NCBI RefSeq assembly: GCF_037392515.1 | Contig: NC_090281.1 | Coordinates: 56,336,753-56,400,752 of the forward strand | DNA length: 64,000 nt | Source of the DNA: Haliotis asinina | Lineage: Eukaryota > Mollusca > Gastropoda > Lepetellida > Haliotidae | Direction of reading: 5' to 3' | In this document: one piece after another, positions 61,206 through 64,000 of the stretch | Position numbering within the stretch: position 1 is the stretch's first letter | Layout: the number at the start of each line of letters is the position of its first letter | The notes under the pieces: model-generated | Database searches by the model: none | Seen by the model: the letters and a program-made list of their open reading frames with translations, nothing else | Told to the model about the DNA's origin: nothing | Position numbers and translations under genes: made by a program

Positions 61206-61509
61206 GGCCAGGTCAATCTTATTTCTTGTTTTATGATGGTGAAAGTTTTTCAGGCATAAGAAAAAACATCAAATTAATTTTGCCTGCTCAAAAATAAACT
61301 CCTTATGTTCTTCTTGGGCAAAAATCTAAACTTACAAGAAAACTTTTTTGGGGCTTGCTTTTAGTCCCAAATACACTTCATAAACTGCCAAATGTAAAAT
61401 ATTGTGAGCATTTAATAGGAATATTACTTTGATTGATGATTTTTGTTTTCCCTCCTGCCTTTAGGTTTTCTGAAGACAAAAATCCATAAAACAAGAAATA
61501 AAAGTGGCC
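61206..61509. mobile_element. MITE-like element, relative of 48751-50275
   Basis: The ends GGCCAGGTCAATCTTATTTC and, at the other side, GAAATAAAAGTGGCC are inverted and share TTATTTCTTGTTTTAT. About 300 bp, no coding capacity. Confidence 0.6.
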
Positions 61510-61962
61510 CACCAAAAGTAAAATATAAAGGTGCCAAGAGACTATCTTCATTTTCTTGACACTGCGGTAATCTACACTTTTCACATATTCTAGATTTACA
61601 TGGGCTGCATCGGGTATTTTTGTTTCAGGGGGTGTATTTGTTTTGTTTTGTATTGGGAATACATGTATTTATTTCAGGGGCTGTTTGACAGGCAACAGTA
61701 TTACCTATATTGTGTTATGAATTACTAATGGTTACTATCAAAATACATTTGGGCAATTATCAACATGCATTCAATAAAGCGATAGCTGAACTGAAATTAT
61801 GAAACAAGGAAATTAGAAACTGTATCCTGTAATTATGAAACTGAATCTATCTAAAACCAGTATCCTGCAACATGACAAAAATGTTCGTTGACTTCAAATT
61901 AAAAATGTTCTTGCTCATTGATGTTCATAAATGTCAAAAATCAAATGCAGATACAGATAGAT

Positions 61963-62150
61963 AAATGAGTGAGTGAGTGAGTGAGTGAGTGAGTGAGTGA
62001 GTGAGTGAGTGAGAGATCAATTTTGTTTTGTTCCTGAAATATCACAGTAGGGGGACACCATAAATGGACTTCAGACATTGTACCCATGTGAGGAATCGAA
62101 GACAGGTCTTCAGCATGACGTGGGAATGTTCCACGCTCTAGGCTACCCCA
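61963..62150 (-). repeat. SINE-A with (GAGT)n tail
   Basis: A (GAGT)n run at about 61964-62012 is followed by a reverse SINE-A: GGGGACACCATAAATGGACT, TTGTACCCATGTGAGGAATC, CTAGGCTACCCCACTG. Confidence 0.85.
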
Positions 62151-63204
62151 CTGACCTTGATACAGTGGAAAAAACACATAACCCATTATTGACGTCATTA
62201 CTGCAAAAGACAGAAGTATAAACTAAATAAGCTGAACTTACATGAATGAATAAATGAAGTCAAGGTAGTCTAGTGGTTGAAGTGTTCAGTATTCAGTCAA
62301 GCCTTCAAGAAAGGCTAACTCTGTTACATCAGCATGGAATGAGGTGTTCATGTGTTCAGGTACAGCAATCGTATGAATGTAAAACACTTTGTGTATGATG
62401 GTTGTGTAATTGTTGCTGACAACACATAACTAAATGAGTTAATTATTAAGTCTGAGTATTAATCAACAATTCATCTACATTATGCTGTATTCCTCAAGTA
62501 ATCATTATTACGCAGATGTGGGTTCATCATTAAGCTACTAATAGGATGAACATTTTATCAGGCCATAATTTTGAATGATTTTAAAGCTTGTTATAACTTA
62601 ACATGTCGGAGAGAGTGATATATTTACAAAAGGAAGCCATGATAATGTTTTAAAAAATGCTATAAATAGCATGAAATGTAAAATGAGAGAAAGTGACTAC
62701 AGATACATAAGGCTGTTACAATTCACTTGTGTATTTGGAGCTGTGTAATTGAACTGTATCCCTTCATTGAGCCAAATGATTGTTCATTGTCACTAGAATT
62801 AAATATTCATGAAATCCATAAAAGGAGCGTTATTTATTAAAATGAGATATAAAGGGAATATATCCAAAACAGGCAGAACAATACTCAACACGCCTGTATC
62901 TACCAGTACTTCAACTTCATCACTAGTCACTAACACTGCTTATATGGTTAAAACAGGTCCAAACAGTATTTTCAAAGAAATAAATGAATAATACATCAAG
63001 AGTTGGCTTGTTAATGTATTTCTTACCCAATATCTGCGTTACGAATCATATACACCTAAAACTGAATTCATGTGATCCCAGAACTATTAGCTATATTTGT
63101 TTGTACATCAGTACTGAAGCTATGATTATCCTATTTGCAGAGCTACTATATTGAACATTACAGTGATTGAATGGTTGAGTATTATGTTTATACACCACTG
63201 TTAG
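62151..63204. other. Non-coding stretch with SINE-A head remnant
   Basis: About 62263-62290 (AAGGTAGTCTAGTGGTTGAA) matches only the A-box end of SINE-A. The rest is unassigned. Confidence 0.4.
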
Positions 63205-63330
63205 TAATATACCAAGAATATACGGCAAGGATGTCAGAAATGACCAAACATTGTGACCATGTGGGAACTGAAACCCGGTCTTCTGTACGACAAGCAAATG
63301 CCTTAACCATTAGGCCACACCACCACCCCT
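63205..63330 (-). repeat. SINE-A, degraded
   Basis: Reverse copy: ACCATGTGGGAACTGAAACC, CGGTCTTCTGTACGACAAGC, CCTTAACCATTAGGCCACAC. Confidence 0.8.
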
Positions 63331-64000
63331 ATAAACATTACACCTGAGATGTTTATCACACCCTGATGATGAGTACAGTGTTGATTTGTAACATAGTTTG
63401 GAGATGTTTTTGCAGCCAGTCATCTTAAACTGTGAATGTAATTTTGAATCAACAATATTGTGAAAAAATCATCCATCACACTTGCACCTGTCCTGAATGA
63501 CCTTCAGCCATCTTTGTGTTATGTGACAGCATCTCAAATCAATTCTGTAATCAGCTAGTGCTGGACAAACCAGATTATAAAACCAAAAATAAATGAAACC
63601 CCACACTGATGTCAACGTTCTCACCCATGAAAGTGTCTCACCATCTAAATACAGAAACAATATTTATTTGTTCTTCCACTGTAACTTAAAAGGGATCACA
63701 GAAATCACATTTCTAACAAATTATTTCTCCACCTGCCAACCCAGGGACAGTGTAACTAAATATGTATTGGCACCATAGTTCCATTAGCAGTGATATTTCT
63801 CCTCCTGCATACTTTGAGCAGGATGATAATGGAAGAGATTCTATTCGCTACTCGGTGGGAGGAACCGACTGTCCAGTTTGTAATCACCGTCTACTCTCTA
63901 CCCAACTCCTTCATTAGACAGAAGACCAGTAGCTGAGCCATTACAGGCCAGTGTGTGGGTGGTAGTGCCAAGTAGTCACCATGGTGATGCTGCTGTTATT
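63331..64000. other. Window end, nothing firmly assigned
   Basis: A 51-codon plus-strand ORF near 63760-63920 contains DSIRYSVGGTDCPVCNHRLL, with one CxxC, but has no recognised homologue or splice support. No other feature is seen. Confidence 0.35.

Noticed and set aside
63760-63920. Short ORF with a CPVC motif near the window end
   Set aside because: 51 codons, one CxxC only, no confirmed exon boundaries; too weak to call a gene.

Overview
This is an animal nuclear genome window, almost certainly from a gastropod mollusc. My guess is an abalone-like vetigastropod, from remembered repeat families rather than any search. The support is spliced genes with GT-AG introns, four proteins with clear metazoan homologues, and dense interspersed repeats. 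Two SINE families dominate and share one 3' tail ending in CACT-type tetranucleotide runs. There are no operons, CRISPR arrays or prokaryotic features.

Five host genes are supported. (1) 2018-4046 (+): a three-exon Ly6/uPAR-type GPI-anchored protein of 136 aa. (2) 6445-9693 (-): a two-exon type II membrane protein with an HtrL/YibB domain, 324 aa. (3) 15817-40532 (-): a complete 19-exon PWP2 (UTP-B component of the small-subunit processome), 925 aa, in which every exon junction keeps the reading frame. (4) 40836-45433 (+): a complete three-exon V-ATPase 16 kDa proteolipid (ATP6V0C), 160 aa, divergent from PWP2 across a 303 bp putative bidirectional promoter. (5) 55245-55346 (-): the last coding exon of TRAP1, the mitochondrial Hsp90; I found no further TRAP1 exon up to 64000.

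The rest is mostly mobile DNA and tandem repeats. There is a Penelope-like fragment with near-identical inverted arms in the Ly6 gene. Two Tc1/mariner-type transposons lie at 10760-12304 and, inside a minisatellite in a PWP2 intron, at 31075-32626. A fossil DIRS-type retroelement fills most of PWP2 intron 9. Two copies of a TTAA-flanked non-autonomous element occur, one nested in an older inverted-repeat element. Several MITE-like elements, a 104 bp higher-order minisatellite and two large palindromes complete the picture.

The most unusual signal is a compact hairpin cassette resembling a hammerhead ribozyme. It recurs in the Penelope-like arms, inside both TTAA-flanked elements, and as a free-standing palindrome at 53004-53162, where the conserved core boxes are best preserved. 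Also notable are a 33 bp duplication carrying the PWP2 exon 2 splice donor, a poly(A) signal directly abutting the PWP2 stop codon, and SINE-in-SINE insertions with readable target duplications.
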